The position numbers were made by a program, and so were the translations under genes. A stretch of DNA of 55,692 nt. Source: Bacteroidales bacterium (GTDB taxonomy: Bacteria; Bacteroidota; Bacteroidia; Bacteroidales; UBA932). Location: contig JAEDLE010000003.1 of NCBI GenBank assembly GCA_016295455.1, positions 1 to 55,692 of the forward strand, in the 5' to 3' direction. Below the pieces are notes generated by a model, which ran no database searches, was not told the DNA's origin, and saw only the letters and a list, made by a program, of their open reading frames with translations. Below, in pieces: positions 33,096 to 41,338 of this stretch. How positions within the stretch are numbered: the stretch's first letter is position 1; every line of letters starts with the position of its first letter.

Positions 33096-34091
33096 TCATT
33101 TCAGCCTGAAACCATCGGAGTGCCAGAATTCCATATGCCCGTCATCGTCATAGATGAGATATGCCTCGATACCTTCGCTTGCGGATATGAACTCCTTCGC
33201 CTCTTCCAGGCCTATGACCATGCAGTAGGTGGCAAGTGCGTCGGCAGTGGTCGCGTCAGCTGCGGTCACTGTGGCGCTCAGCAGATTGTGGCTCACCGGC
33301 TCTCCTGTCCTCGGGTCTATGGTATGGGCATATTTCTTTCCGTCCCTCACATAATACTTCCGGTAGTTGCCCGAGGTGACGACACCGTAGCTCCCGCCGT
33401 CTGACTGCCATATGCCCTTGAGTTCGGCGCCAGGCGTCTGGTTTCCGTCGAAAGGACTGTCCACCCCTATGCTCCAGGGCTTTCCCTGAGGGTTTACGCC
33501 CTGACAGTAGATCTCGCCTATGTCCACCAGCATATCCTTGACTCCCAAGGATTTGAGATATGATGCTATGAGGTCGCAGCTGTATCCCTGGGCTATGGCG
33601 TTGAAGTTCAGCACAGGATGGCGGGCGATGGCCGAATCCGGATCCGCGCAGAGGCGGTGCATCCCGCAAATGCGCATCAGGCTGTCTGTCTTCGCCCTTG
33701 ACGGAAGCGAATCCGAGGTGAAGCCGAAACCCCAGGCGTCGAACAGCGGACCTGCAGCCACGTCCACTGCGCCCCCGGTCTCCTCCCATATACGGTAAGA
33801 TATCGAATATATGTCTTTCAGCATGGGGTTCGGGACAGCCTCTTCGCCCCGGTTGATGCGGCTGACGAGGGATGACCTGTTGTAGCCCGAGAGGGTGTTG
33901 TCGATGAGCAGAAGCAGGGAATCCACGGCATGCTGCACGGTCTTCCTGCCCTCGCAGGCCTGGGATGCATTGTATTTGACGGCATAGACGCCGCCCTGGG
34001 CGTATCCCGAGAGCACTTCATAGTGCCCGCCCGAGCAGGATGAGGCCGTAAGAAGCGCTGCGGCGAGGATAATCGGAGCTATTTTTTTCAT
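33096..34091 (-). CDS. apbE: FAD:protein FMN transferase (ApbE), lipoprotein
   Basis: ApbE attaches FMN covalently to Thr/Ser of periplasmic-side proteins such as the NqrB, NqrC and RnfG subunits. The 331-residue product has a lipoprotein signal (MKKIAPIILAAALLTASSC), the substrate block ETGGAVDVAAGPLFDAWGF, NFNAIAQGYSCD, and the Mg-binding HTIDPRTGEPV. The usual VDIGGE motif reads VDIGEI, losing one Gly. The ATG at 34091 is 17 nt after a TACCTTTG box. It diverges from the FISUMP gene. Nqr/Rnf genes are not in the window. Confidence 0.92.
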   Translation of the reverse strand: MKKIAPIILAAALLTASSCSGGHYEVLSGYAQGGVYAVKYNASQACEGRKTVQHAVDSLLLLIDNTLSGYNRSSLVSRINRGEEAVPNPMLKDIYSISYRIWEETGGAVDVAAGPLFDAWGFGFTSDSLPSRAKTDSLMRICGMHRLCADPDSAIARHPVLNFNAIAQGYSCDLIASYLKSLGVKDMLVDIGEIYCQGVNPQGKPWSIGVDSPFDGNQTPGAELKGIWQSDGGSYGVVTSGNYRKYYVRDGKKYAHTIDPRTGEPVSHNLLSATVTAADATTADALATYCMVIGLEEAKEFISASEGIEAYLIYDDDGHMEFWHSDGFRLK

Positions 34092-34102
34092 TTGGCTTTC
34101 TT

Positions 34103-34137
34103 TTTGTACAAAGGTAAAGTAAAAATATGCATATTTG
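34103..34137. promoter_or_regulatory. Overlapping divergent promoters apbE / FISUMP gene
   Basis: Only 69 bp separate the two start codons. The minus strand has TACCTTTG (34116-34109) for apbE. The plus strand has TTTG (34103-34106) and CATATTTG (34130-34137, one mismatch) for the FISUMP gene. The two promoters interleave, so binding at one should exclude the other. Confidence 0.55.
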
Positions 34138-34160
34138 TATTTCGTAAAGATTTGTGGATA

Positions 34161-35144
34161 ATGAAATTTGAGAGAACATTCCCTCTTATGGCCCTTCTTG
34201 CCGGCCTGGCTCTTTCTGCGGCTTCCTGCAAGAAGGACTCCGACTACAGCGAACTTCCGACCCTTTCCGGTTATCTTGACTTTTCGCTCCAGGAATATGC
34301 CTCCCCGGGCACGGTGCTGACACTCAAGTCTTCCGGCGCCTCTCATCCTGAGGACGGGGACTACGGCATCTACTGGTCCGCCACCAAGATCACCGAGAAG
34401 AGCGACACGACCAAGCATATAGGAGTACCTGTTTCCGAGGAGGACGGCAGCTTCAGCTTCACCGTCCCGGATTCGCTCTACACCATAACCGTGAACTGCA
34501 CGATGTACGCGACCGGATATCAGTCGATGTCAAACTCGCACACGGTTACCGTCGTCAAGTCGGAGTCCCTCTCCAATCTCCCGAAAGTCGAGGGCGAGAA
34601 GTCATATGCCGACTCCCGCGATGAAACTGAATATGGCTACGTGAATGCCTCAGGTCTGGACTGGATGAACAGGAATCTGGCATATGCCCCGACCGGTACT
34701 CCATATTCCGGATGTGAGCCTATGACTGAACTTTTCGGCAATCTGTATACCTGGGAGGAGGCTTCCGTTTCCTGTCCTGAGGGTTGGAGACTGCCGACCC
34801 TGGAAGAGTGGAAGAGCCTCTGCGGCGGAAGTTTTGACGGCGCATCGGGCAAGCTGATGGCCGACGCCTATTTCAATGGGGAGAAGATGTGGGAGTACTG
34901 GCCTGCTGTGAACATCAGGAATTCCACGGGCATGAACTTCATACCTGCCGGCTACGGCGAGTTTTCCGGCGAGAAATGGAAATACAGGGGCAAGAATGAA
35001 TATGCCTTCGTGTGGACCGGAGACTCTTCAGACGGGCAGGCAGCCTACATAGGTATATACGTTGACCAGCCTGACGTGATGGTCGGAAGGACATCCACTG
35101 AGTATTTCGGCGCTTCCGTAAGGTGCGTCAGGGAGACTGAGTGA
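34161..35144 (+). CDS. FISUMP-domain lipoprotein
   Basis: A 327-residue outer-surface or periplasmic lipoprotein (lipobox in LALSAASCKK). From about residue 165 it has the Fibrobacter succinogenes major paralogous domain: GLDWMNRNLAY, WEEASVSCPEGWRLPTLEEW and the closing GASVRCVRE. The N-terminal part looks like a beta-sandwich. The family is abundant in Bacteroidota and its function is unknown, possibly adhesion. The ATG at 34161 is used; an open frame reaching to 34092 would overlap the promoter and remove the signal peptide from the N-terminus. Confidence 0.85.
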   Translation: MKFERTFPLMALLAGLALSAASCKKDSDYSELPTLSGYLDFSLQEYASPGTVLTLKSSGASHPEDGDYGIYWSATKITEKSDTTKHIGVPVSEEDGSFSFTVPDSLYTITVNCTMYATGYQSMSNSHTVTVVKSESLSNLPKVEGEKSYADSRDETEYGYVNASGLDWMNRNLAYAPTGTPYSGCEPMTELFGNLYTWEEASVSCPEGWRLPTLEEWKSLCGGSFDGASGKLMADAYFNGEKMWEYWPAVNIRNSTGMNFIPAGYGEFSGEKWKYRGKNEYAFVWTGDSSDGQAAYIGIYVDQPDVMVGRTSTEYFGASVRCVRETE

Positions 35145-35161
35145 AAAGCTGATAGACAAAT

Positions 35162-35752
35162 ATGAAGAAAAGTCTGATTTCAATAGCCGTGGTCGCCGTA
35201 GTGCTGGTCGCGGGCTTCATCTGGGTGAAGAATACCTACAATTCCCTTGTTTCATCTTCTGAAGAGGTTTCCGCTGCCTGGGCGCAGGTGGAGAACGTCT
35301 ATCAGAGAAGGGCGGACCTCATTCCCAATCTTGTGGCAACGGTGAAGGGATATGCCGAGCACGAAAGCGAGACCCTCGCCGCTGTGGTGGAGGCGCGTTC
35401 GAAGGCGACTTCCGTCACCATATCCCCTGAAGAACTGAACGAGGAGAGCATTGCTGCCTTCCAGGCGGCGCAGAACAACCTGTCAGGTGCGCTCGGAAGG
35501 CTCATCGCCATAGCCGAGAATTATCCTGAACTGAAGGCCAGCCAGAATTTCTCCGAGCTTCAGGCCCAGCTTGAGGGCACCGAGAACAGGATATCCGTGG
35601 AGCGCCAGAAATTCAACGACACGGCCCTGGCTTACAACAAGCAGGTGAAGATGTTCCCCTCCAACATAGTGGCTTCCATCTTCGGATTGGAGCAGAAGGG
35701 TTATTTCAAGGCCGCTGAAGGCGCGCAGAACGCCCCGGTAGTGGAGTTCTAG
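35162..35752 (+). CDS. lemA: LemA family membrane protein
   Basis: A 196-residue protein with one N-terminal transmembrane helix (SLISIAVVAVVLVAGFIWV) and a long alpha-helical bundle. The family signature is clear: NTYNSLVSSSEEVSAAWAQV and RRADLIPNLVATVKGY. LemA proteins often travel with TPM-domain genes, as here (2 bp to the next gene). Their role is unknown, possibly envelope stress. Confidence 0.94.
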   Translation: MKKSLISIAVVAVVLVAGFIWVKNTYNSLVSSSEEVSAAWAQVENVYQRRADLIPNLVATVKGYAEHESETLAAVVEARSKATSVTISPEELNEESIAAFQAAQNNLSGALGRLIAIAENYPELKASQNFSELQAQLEGTENRISVERQKFNDTALAYNKQVKMFPSNIVASIFGLEQKGYFKAAEGAQNAPVVEF

Positions 35753-35753
35753 G

Positions 35754-36197
35754 ATGCGTGCCCGTGATTTTCTTTCCCGCGCGGAGAAGGAGCAGGTGAT
35801 AGACGCGGTGAGGCGTGCCGAGCTCGTGACCGGCGGGGAAATCAGGATTCACATAGAGAACAGATGCAAGGACGATCCGCGGGAGAGCGCCCTGAGGACT
35901 TTCCATATCCTCGGGATGGACGCGACTGCCGCGAGGAATGCGGTGCTGCTGTATGTGGCGACCGAATCCCGCAAGGTGGCGGTGATAGCCGACAAGGGCG
36001 TAGACGCCGTGGTGCCGAAAGGATACTGGGACGGGATATGCCGCCTTATGACCGGGGCCTTTGCCCGTGGAGAGTATGCCCGAGGCCTTGCTGACGCCGT
36101 GGAGGAGGTAGGACGGCTTCTCGCGGAAAAGTTCCCATATTCAGAAGATGACGTGAATGAACTTCCGGATGACATTTCTTATGGAGAAGAGGAGTAG
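35754..36197 (+). CDS. TPM domain protein (short, soluble)
   Basis: A 147-residue TPM (TLP18.3/Psb32/MOLO-1) domain protein without signal peptide or membrane helix. It starts FLSRAEKEQVIDAVRRAE and has the core TGGEIRIHIENRC, AVLLYVATESRKVAVIADKG. It begins 2 bp after lemA and overlaps the next TPM gene by 17 bp. TPM domains occur in a thylakoid phosphatase and in envelope proteins; no activity can be assigned. Confidence 0.86.
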   Translation: MRARDFLSRAEKEQVIDAVRRAELVTGGEIRIHIENRCKDDPRESALRTFHILGMDATAARNAVLLYVATESRKVAVIADKGVDAVVPKGYWDGICRLMTGAFARGEYARGLADAVEEVGRLLAEKFPYSEDDVNELPDDISYGEEE

Positions 36198-36993
36198 GAA
36201 CAGCCTGCGCCTGACGGCGGTGGTGGCGTTGCTGCTTGCGGTGACCCTGCTCCGGGCGTTTCCTTCCCGGCCTGCGCCCGAGCGGCTGGTGAATGACCTT
36301 GCCGGCATCTTCACTCCTTCCCAGAGACAGGAACTGGAGTCCGTGCTCGTGGCTTTCGACGATTCGACCTCGAACCAGATTTGCGTGGTGACCGTGAATG
36401 ACCTCGAAGGGGACAGCCCTGCGTCATATGCCTACAGGATAGGCGAGAGCTGGGGAGTCGGCGATACCGGCTTCGACAATGGGGTCGTGCTGCTGGTGAA
36501 GCCCAAGACGGGGAGTTCGTCGGGACAGGTCTCGATACAGGTGGGCTACGGGCTTGAAGGAGCCATTCCGGACCTGCGTTGCAAGCGTATCATAGATGAC
36601 GTGCTGATACCCGGATTCAGGGAGGGAGATTATTATGGTGCCGTGTACGATGCCTGTCAGAGGCTGATGGCCCTGGCGTCCGGCGAGATTTCGCAGGAAA
36701 GGGACAGGGAGGATGAAATTGCCGAGGTGGCGGAAGTGCTGGTGAGACTTTTTATCTTCTTCCTCGTGCTGTTCATATTGGTCATGGTGCTCAAGCACAA
36801 CGGCAATGGCGGAGGCGGCGGCAGGCGTGACAGGCACATATATATCGGCCCTCTGGGCGGTCCCTGGGGCTCCTTCAACTCGGGCGGCAGTTTCGGCGGC
36901 TTCGGAGGAGGCGGTTTCGGCGGAGGCTCGGGCGGCTTCGGCGGTTTCGGAGGAGGACATTTCGGAGGAGGAGGCGCAAGCGGAAGCTGGTAG
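36181..36993 (+). CDS. TPM domain protein with membrane anchor and Gly-rich tail
   Basis: A 270-residue YgcG-like protein. A signal-anchor (LTAVVALLLAVTLLRAF) precedes the TPM domain (LVNDLAGIFTPSQRQELE to DDVLIPGFREGDYYGA), then a second hydrophobic helix (VLVRLFIFFLVLFILVMVL) and a tail of about 55 residues made mostly of GGF/GG repeats. The start at 36181 overlaps the previous gene by 17 bp; ATGs at 36157 and 36169 are alternatives. It ends 7 bp before the convergent comEC-like stop. With LemA it is likely a membrane complex, by inference. Confidence 0.86.
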   Translation: MEKRSRNSLRLTAVVALLLAVTLLRAFPSRPAPERLVNDLAGIFTPSQRQELESVLVAFDDSTSNQICVVTVNDLEGDSPASYAYRIGESWGVGDTGFDNGVVLLVKPKTGSSSGQVSIQVGYGLEGAIPDLRCKRIIDDVLIPGFREGDYYGAVYDACQRLMALASGEISQERDREDEIAEVAEVLVRLFIFFLVLFILVMVLKHNGNGGGGGRRDRHIYIGPLGGPWGSFNSGGSFGGFGGGGFGGGSGGFGGFGGGHFGGGGASGSW

Positions 36994-37000
36994 TCCGCAC

Positions 37001-38086
37001 TCACATTCCTGAAATTACGGTCAGCACTTCTGTCAGAAGCGCGGCCGTTTTTTCCATCAATGCCACCAGCAAGTCCGGACAGTGTCCGAAAGCCGCGGCA
37101 ATCACCCCTCCCGTGGAGAGCAGCATCAGGGCTGAACTCAGGGGCAGGGCGGCAAGGTTCGAGATCAGGAAATATCCCGGAAGGCTGCCGAACTTCAGCC
37201 ACGAGAGGGGAGCGGTGAACAGCTGGCAGGATATTGACAGCGAGGCGCTTTGCCATATTCTCCGGACAGGTCCTCCCCTTGCGGGAGCCTTGGGTGCGGG
37301 ATACCACGACTCCATATGCGGATAGACGAAGACTATGCCCGTCATCGCCAGATACGAAAGCTGGAAGCCGACGGAAAACAGGGCCTGCGGGAATATGGCA
37401 AGCTGGATGAGCATGGCCGTGAACAGGACGTCGGCGCCGTGTCTCTTCCTTTCAGTGTTCCTCAAGGCCTCGTTGATGCATATGAATATGAAGGCGCGGG
37501 TGAGTGATGGGCTTGCGCCTGTGGCCAGGGTGTATATGCCGGTGAGGGCGACGGTGCAGAGGGATCTTGCCCGTCTGGCGGCAGGGCTGTTCCCGAAGAC
37601 CGAGCAGAGCCTGAGTATCAGCCCGTACAGTATGCCCAGATGCAGGCCTGACAGGGCGAGTATGTGCGAAGCCCCGCTTTTCCGGAAGAGTTCCACAGTC
37701 TCCCTGTCAAGCCGGCTCCTGTCGCCGCAGATCAGTGCCTTGACCAGGGCGGCGCAGGCTTCGTTTTTGAATCCTATCCTGTCCACTGCCGCTGAAAGCA
37801 TGTCTCCTGCCCCGCTTGCGAATCCTCCCGAGCCTGCCGCGGAACTGAAGGCCGAACCGGCTTCCGATCCCAGCATGCAGAGGCATCCGGTCAGCAGGAA
37901 GAGCAGGGCGGTATAAAGGTAGCTCCGTATCCTGAAAGCCAGGGCGGAGAGCAGCATCATGCACAATGCCGGGTACAGGAATGAGCACAGAATCCAGGCG
38001 TCGGATGTGAGTCCGGCCAGGCATGGGGCAATGGCTATGCCCGCAGCGAAGGGGATGGCGAGCATCCCTGTCCTTCCGTTTTCCAT
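37001..38086 (-). CDS. ComEC/Rec2-type protein, membrane core only
   Basis: A polytopic membrane protein of the ComEC competence family, whose full-length members form the DNA-uptake channel. The 361 residues hold the Competence domain: ALVKALICGDRS, SGASHILALSGLHLGILYGL, ATGASPSLTRAFIF and about 8-9 helices. The family's N-terminal OB-fold and C-terminal metallo-beta-lactamase domain, together several hundred residues, are absent. The stop is real and lies against the convergent TPM gene, so this is a short form and not an edge effect. Whether it moves DNA is doubtful. It diverges from ackA. Confidence 0.85.
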   Translation of the reverse strand: MENGRTGMLAIPFAAGIAIAPCLAGLTSDAWILCSFLYPALCMMLLSALAFRIRSYLYTALLFLLTGCLCMLGSEAGSAFSSAAGSGGFASGAGDMLSAAVDRIGFKNEACAALVKALICGDRSRLDRETVELFRKSGASHILALSGLHLGILYGLILRLCSVFGNSPAARRARSLCTVALTGIYTLATGASPSLTRAFIFICINEALRNTERKRHGADVLFTAMLIQLAIFPQALFSVGFQLSYLAMTGIVFVYPHMESWYPAPKAPARGGPVRRIWQSASLSISCQLFTAPLSWLKFGSLPGYFLISNLAALPLSSALMLLSTGGVIAAAFGHCPDLLVALMEKTAALLTEVLTVISGM

Positions 38087-38111
38087 AATTAAAGTAAAGG
38101 CGTTCGAGTTG

Positions 38112-38143
38112 TTTGCTAAAAATAGTTAATCTTTGTAAATTTG
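38112..38143 (+). promoter_or_regulatory. Promoter of ackA
   Basis: TTTG (38112-38115), a 20-bp spacer and TAAATTTG (38136-38143) match the consensus perfectly. Leader length would be about 33 nt. Confidence 0.85.
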
Positions 38144-38181
38144 CGCGTTTCTTGACTGAAAATCTGAAAAACAAAAACAAT

Positions 38182-39396
38182 ATGATCATTCTTGTTATCA
38201 ATTGCGGAAGCTCGTCCATCAAGTACCAGCTCCTTGATATGAAGGGCGATGATGTCTATGACCTCATCGCCAAGGGTATAGTCGAAAAGATTGGACTTGA
38301 GAGCGGCATCTTCCAGTATGCCCGTACGGGTTACGACAAGATTGTCAGGGAACTGCCTGTCCCTGACCACAAGGTGGGTATGGAACTCGTGCTCAACGCG
38401 CTCACGGACAAGGAGACCGGAGTGCTCGACTCGATGGAGGACATCGAGGCTGTGGGCCACAGAATCGTGCACGGCGGCGAGTATTTCCATGGCAGTGCCC
38501 TCGTGGATGAGGATGTGCTGAAGAAGATAGAGATCTGCTGCGACTTCGCTCCTCTCCACAATCCTGCCCATCTGCTCGGCATCAGGGCGGTGCAGCACGT
38601 GCTTCCTGAGGTTCCCCAGGTGGTTACCTTCGATACCGCATTCCATCAGACCATGGCTCCTCACGCATATATGTACGCACTGCCGTATGAGTATTACGAG
38701 AAGTACCGCATCCGCCGTTACGGTGCGCACGGAACCAGCCATCAGTTCGTCTCACAGAAGGGCGCCAAGCTCTGCGGAGTGGATCTGGAGAACTCCAAGA
38801 TCATCACCTGCCACATAGGCAACGGCAGCTCCATCACCGCAATCGTGAATGGCAAGGTGATTGACACCTCCATGGGCTTCACCCCGCTCGAGGGTATGAT
38901 AATGGGAACCCGCTGCGGCAACATCGACGCCAACATAGTCCCTTACATCATGAAGAAGGAGAATCTCACTCCTGACCAGATGACCGAACTGATGAACAAG
39001 AAGAGCGGATTCCTGGGACTTTCCGGGAAGACTTTCGACGCCCGTGACATGAATGTGCTCGCCAACGAGGGCGACCCTAAGGCCAAGCTCGTGCTCAAGA
39101 AGCTCACCTTCGACATCATCAAGAACATCGGTATGTTCGTTGCCGAGATGAACGGAGTAGACCTCATACTGTTCACCGGCGGTATCGGGGAGAACAATTC
39201 TCGCCTGCGCCGTCGCGTCTGCGAGAACTTCACCCACCTGGGACTGAGGTTCGACTATGACACCAACGCCTCCGGACAGAAGGATGTGCTCATCTCCATG
39301 CCGGATTCCAAGGTGAAGGTGGCTGTGATATGCACCGATGAGGAGCTTGTGATAGCCCGCGACACCATGCATATCGTGAACAGCCTGGAAGACTAG
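38182..39396 (+). CDS. ackA: Acetate kinase
   Basis: Converts acetyl phosphate and ADP to acetate and ATP, the ATP-yielding end of fermentation. The 404-residue protein has the ASKHA motifs: NCGSSSIKYQL (7-17), FDTAFHQTM, RRYGAHGTSHQFV, CHIGNGSSITAI and FTGGIGENNSRLRRRV. The ATG at 38182 (MIILVINCGSSS) is the family start; a frame open to 38113 would include the promoter. The usual partner pta is not adjacent, which is uncommon for the phylum. A short GC palindrome follows. Confidence 0.97.
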   Translation: MIILVINCGSSSIKYQLLDMKGDDVYDLIAKGIVEKIGLESGIFQYARTGYDKIVRELPVPDHKVGMELVLNALTDKETGVLDSMEDIEAVGHRIVHGGEYFHGSALVDEDVLKKIEICCDFAPLHNPAHLLGIRAVQHVLPEVPQVVTFDTAFHQTMAPHAYMYALPYEYYEKYRIRRYGAHGTSHQFVSQKGAKLCGVDLENSKIITCHIGNGSSITAIVNGKVIDTSMGFTPLEGMIMGTRCGNIDANIVPYIMKKENLTPDQMTELMNKKSGFLGLSGKTFDARDMNVLANEGDPKAKLVLKKLTFDIIKNIGMFVAEMNGVDLILFTGGIGENNSRLRRRVCENFTHLGLRFDYDTNASGQKDVLISMPDSKVKVAVICTDEELVIARDTMHIVNSLED

Positions 39397-39410
39397 GTGT
39401 CATGAAGAAA

Positions 39411-39427
39411 TAACCCCTGCAGGGGGT
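39411..39427. terminator. Short palindrome between ackA and the serine hydrolase
   Basis: ACCCCTGCAGGGG(G)T forms a 6-bp self-complementary stem with almost no loop, between the two convergent stop codons. Followed by GCTTTC on the plus strand. It may be a weak bidirectional terminator; the U-run is poor. Confidence 0.35.
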
Positions 39428-39431
39428 GCTT

Positions 39432-40724
39432 TCAGAGTCCGTGGAAGAAGTCCCTTGCAGGCAAAGATGAAGAATAGCTGCGGCGCAGGTCCGAGAAGAG
39501 AGTGGAAATGATCTTCGAGAACCCTGCGCCTTTCCAGTTGCTGGCGTTGGTGATCATGATCCAGCATTCCCCGTCGGGGAAGTACTTGACCAGGGCGCTG
39601 GTCCCCGAGAAAGACCCCGAGCGCATCCAGCCTGATGAAGGTTTCGTGTCGTTCCAGCCGAGGGAGAAGGTGGCTTCGTCAAAATATGCCACCATATCCT
39701 TTACGCTTTCCGCCGACACCACGTCACTGATGCCTTCACGGCCGTCTATGGCTGCCACGAACTTCATCAGTTCCGGCACTGAACCGACCCAAGCTCCTGC
39801 GCCCGAGAGCGCATGGATGTCATTCCCTCCGTAGCAGCGTGTCACCATCCTGCCGCTGCAGTTGTATTCAGGGACAGGAGGCTCGTTGGAAGGCACATAG
39901 TACCTGACCTCTCCGGGCCATCTCTGCGCATAGTAGTTGTTCGCGATATGGAAGTCCTTGATTCCAAGAGGCTTGAATATGTTGTCGCGGGTGAACTCCT
40001 CGTAACTCTGGCCGCTGCATTTCTCGACTACCTGGCTCAGAAGCAGATACCCGAAGTTGGAATATGCCTGTGACTGTCCCGGCTGGAACCTGAGCCTGCG
40101 CTTGAGCATGCAAGAAATCAGGGTCTCGTTGTCCGGAGCCTCGTCCAGTCCGAAGTTGGACATCACCGTCCTGGTGGAGAACATCGGATCGCCTCCGCTG
40201 ACTGTGAAGCCTCCCTGATGCCTGAGCAGGTGTTCCACCGTGATCTTGTGGTAGTTGCGGTCCGAAATCGATTCCGCGTAAGGCATATCCGAGAGTAAGC
40301 CCCCTTCCCCGAATATGTGGTCGTCAAGGCTGAGCAGGCCCTTGTCCCTTAGTATCATTATGTCCGTCGCAGTGATGAGTTTCGAGACCGAAGCCATGCG
40401 CAGCAGGTTCGACGGCTGCATATGTATTCCTTCCGCCTCGTCCGCCCAGCCGTATCCCTTGGCATATAGCAGTGAGTCGTTTCTCATTATCGCCAGGGAT
40501 GCGCCCTTGATGTCCCATTTCTGGAGGAAGGCGTCGACTTTCCTGTCCATGCCCTCAAGCTCGGAGACGGCGGACAGTTCGTTGCTGAGAACTTCGTTCA
40601 GTTCGGATTCGCGCGGAGCAGCGGGCTGAGCTTCGCTCCTGTCGGGCCATACGGCAAGGACCAGTCCCAGTGCCGCCACTATCACCGATGATGCCAGTCC
40701 GGCCCTTTTCCAATGTGTCTTCAT
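39432..40724 (-). CDS. Serine hydrolase (class C beta-lactamase-like)
   Basis: A 430-residue exported serine hydrolase of the beta-lactamase/D-Ala-D-Ala carboxypeptidase fold. A signal peptide or anchor (ASSVIVAALGLVLAVW) is followed by the catalytic SxxK, SVSK (112-115), and the YxN motif YSN (221-223). The third KTG-like motif is not clear; a GSFSGT stretch near the end is the best candidate. This pattern fits the esterase/peptidase side of the family better than true beta-lactamase. The ATG at 40724 overlaps the upstream stop (ATGA). It is the last gene of the nrnA train. Confidence 0.86.
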   Translation of the reverse strand: MKTHWKRAGLASSVIVAALGLVLAVWPDRSEAQPAAPRESELNEVLSNELSAVSELEGMDRKVDAFLQKWDIKGASLAIMRNDSLLYAKGYGWADEAEGIHMQPSNLLRMASVSKLITATDIMILRDKGLLSLDDHIFGEGGLLSDMPYAESISDRNYHKITVEHLLRHQGGFTVSGGDPMFSTRTVMSNFGLDEAPDNETLISCMLKRRLRFQPGQSQAYSNFGYLLLSQVVEKCSGQSYEEFTRDNIFKPLGIKDFHIANNYYAQRWPGEVRYYVPSNEPPVPEYNCSGRMVTRCYGGNDIHALSGAGAWVGSVPELMKFVAAIDGREGISDVVSAESVKDMVAYFDEATFSLGWNDTKPSSGWMRSGSFSGTSALVKYFPDGECWIMITNASNWKGAGFSKIISTLFSDLRRSYSSSLPARDFFHGL

Positions 40725-41335
40725 AAGAGTCCTTTCTTCTGTGCGGCGTTGATAATCAGGTCCGCAGTCCCTTCGATACCGAAGAGGCCGGAGTTGATGC
40801 AGAGGTCGTAGTTCGATGCCACGCCCCACTCGCGGAAAGTGAAATAATTGTAGTAGGTCTGCCTGGTCCGGTCTTTCTTCTCCATTAGGCCCTGGGCTTC
40901 CTTGACGCTGATTCCGCACCTGGCGCTTACCCTTTCCGCCCTCTCTCCGGACGGGGCTGAAATGAACACGCTCAAGGTCGGCATATCCCTGAGTATATAG
41001 TCGGCGCATCTTCCGACGAATATCGCTGATTCCCTTGCGGCGATGCCGCGTATGACCTCGGCCTGTATGCCGAAAGTCTCGTGGTCCCTGACGTAGCTGC
41101 CTCCGATGTCGGAGAACCTTTCCGGGGAAAAGAATGCCGGCATTGAGAAAAGGCTTCTCTTCTCGTCGCTGCGGATGAAACATTCCTTTCCGAGTCCGCT
41201 GGCCTCCGCAGACTTGGCAATCAGCTCGTTGTCATAGACAGCTATGCCGAGCCTCTTTCCCAGCTCCTGCGCCACGGCCTTTCCGCCGCTGCCGAACTGG
41301 CGTCCGATAATGATCAAAGTTTTCTTGTCAGGCAT
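40721..41335 (-). CDS. Cytidylate kinase-like family protein
   Basis: A 204-residue P-loop kinase (AAA_26/cytidylate kinase-like). The P-loop is GRQFGSGGKAVA (11-22). A basic lid region follows near YYNYFTFREWG. Family members are common in Bacteroidota and Firmicutes alongside, and distinct from, the true cmk; their substrate is unproven. It lies 3 bp after the MATE gene and overlaps the serine hydrolase by 4 bp. Confidence 0.85.
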   Translation of the reverse strand: MPDKKTLIIIGRQFGSGGKAVAQELGKRLGIAVYDNELIAKSAEASGLGKECFIRSDEKRSLFSMPAFFSPERFSDIGGSYVRDHETFGIQAEVIRGIAARESAIFVGRCADYILRDMPTLSVFISAPSGERAERVSARCGISVKEAQGLMEKKDRTRQTYYNYFTFREWGVASNYDLCINSGLFGIEGTADLIINAAQKKGLL

Positions 41336-41338
41336 ATT

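Noticed and set aside
34092..34160. Upstream extension of the FISUMP lipoprotein
   Set aside because: It would place 23 residues before a clear lipoprotein signal and cover the promoter.
39432..40724. True beta-lactamase resistance gene
   Set aside because: SxxK and YxN are present, but the KTG motif is unclear and the fold is shared by many esterases and peptidases.
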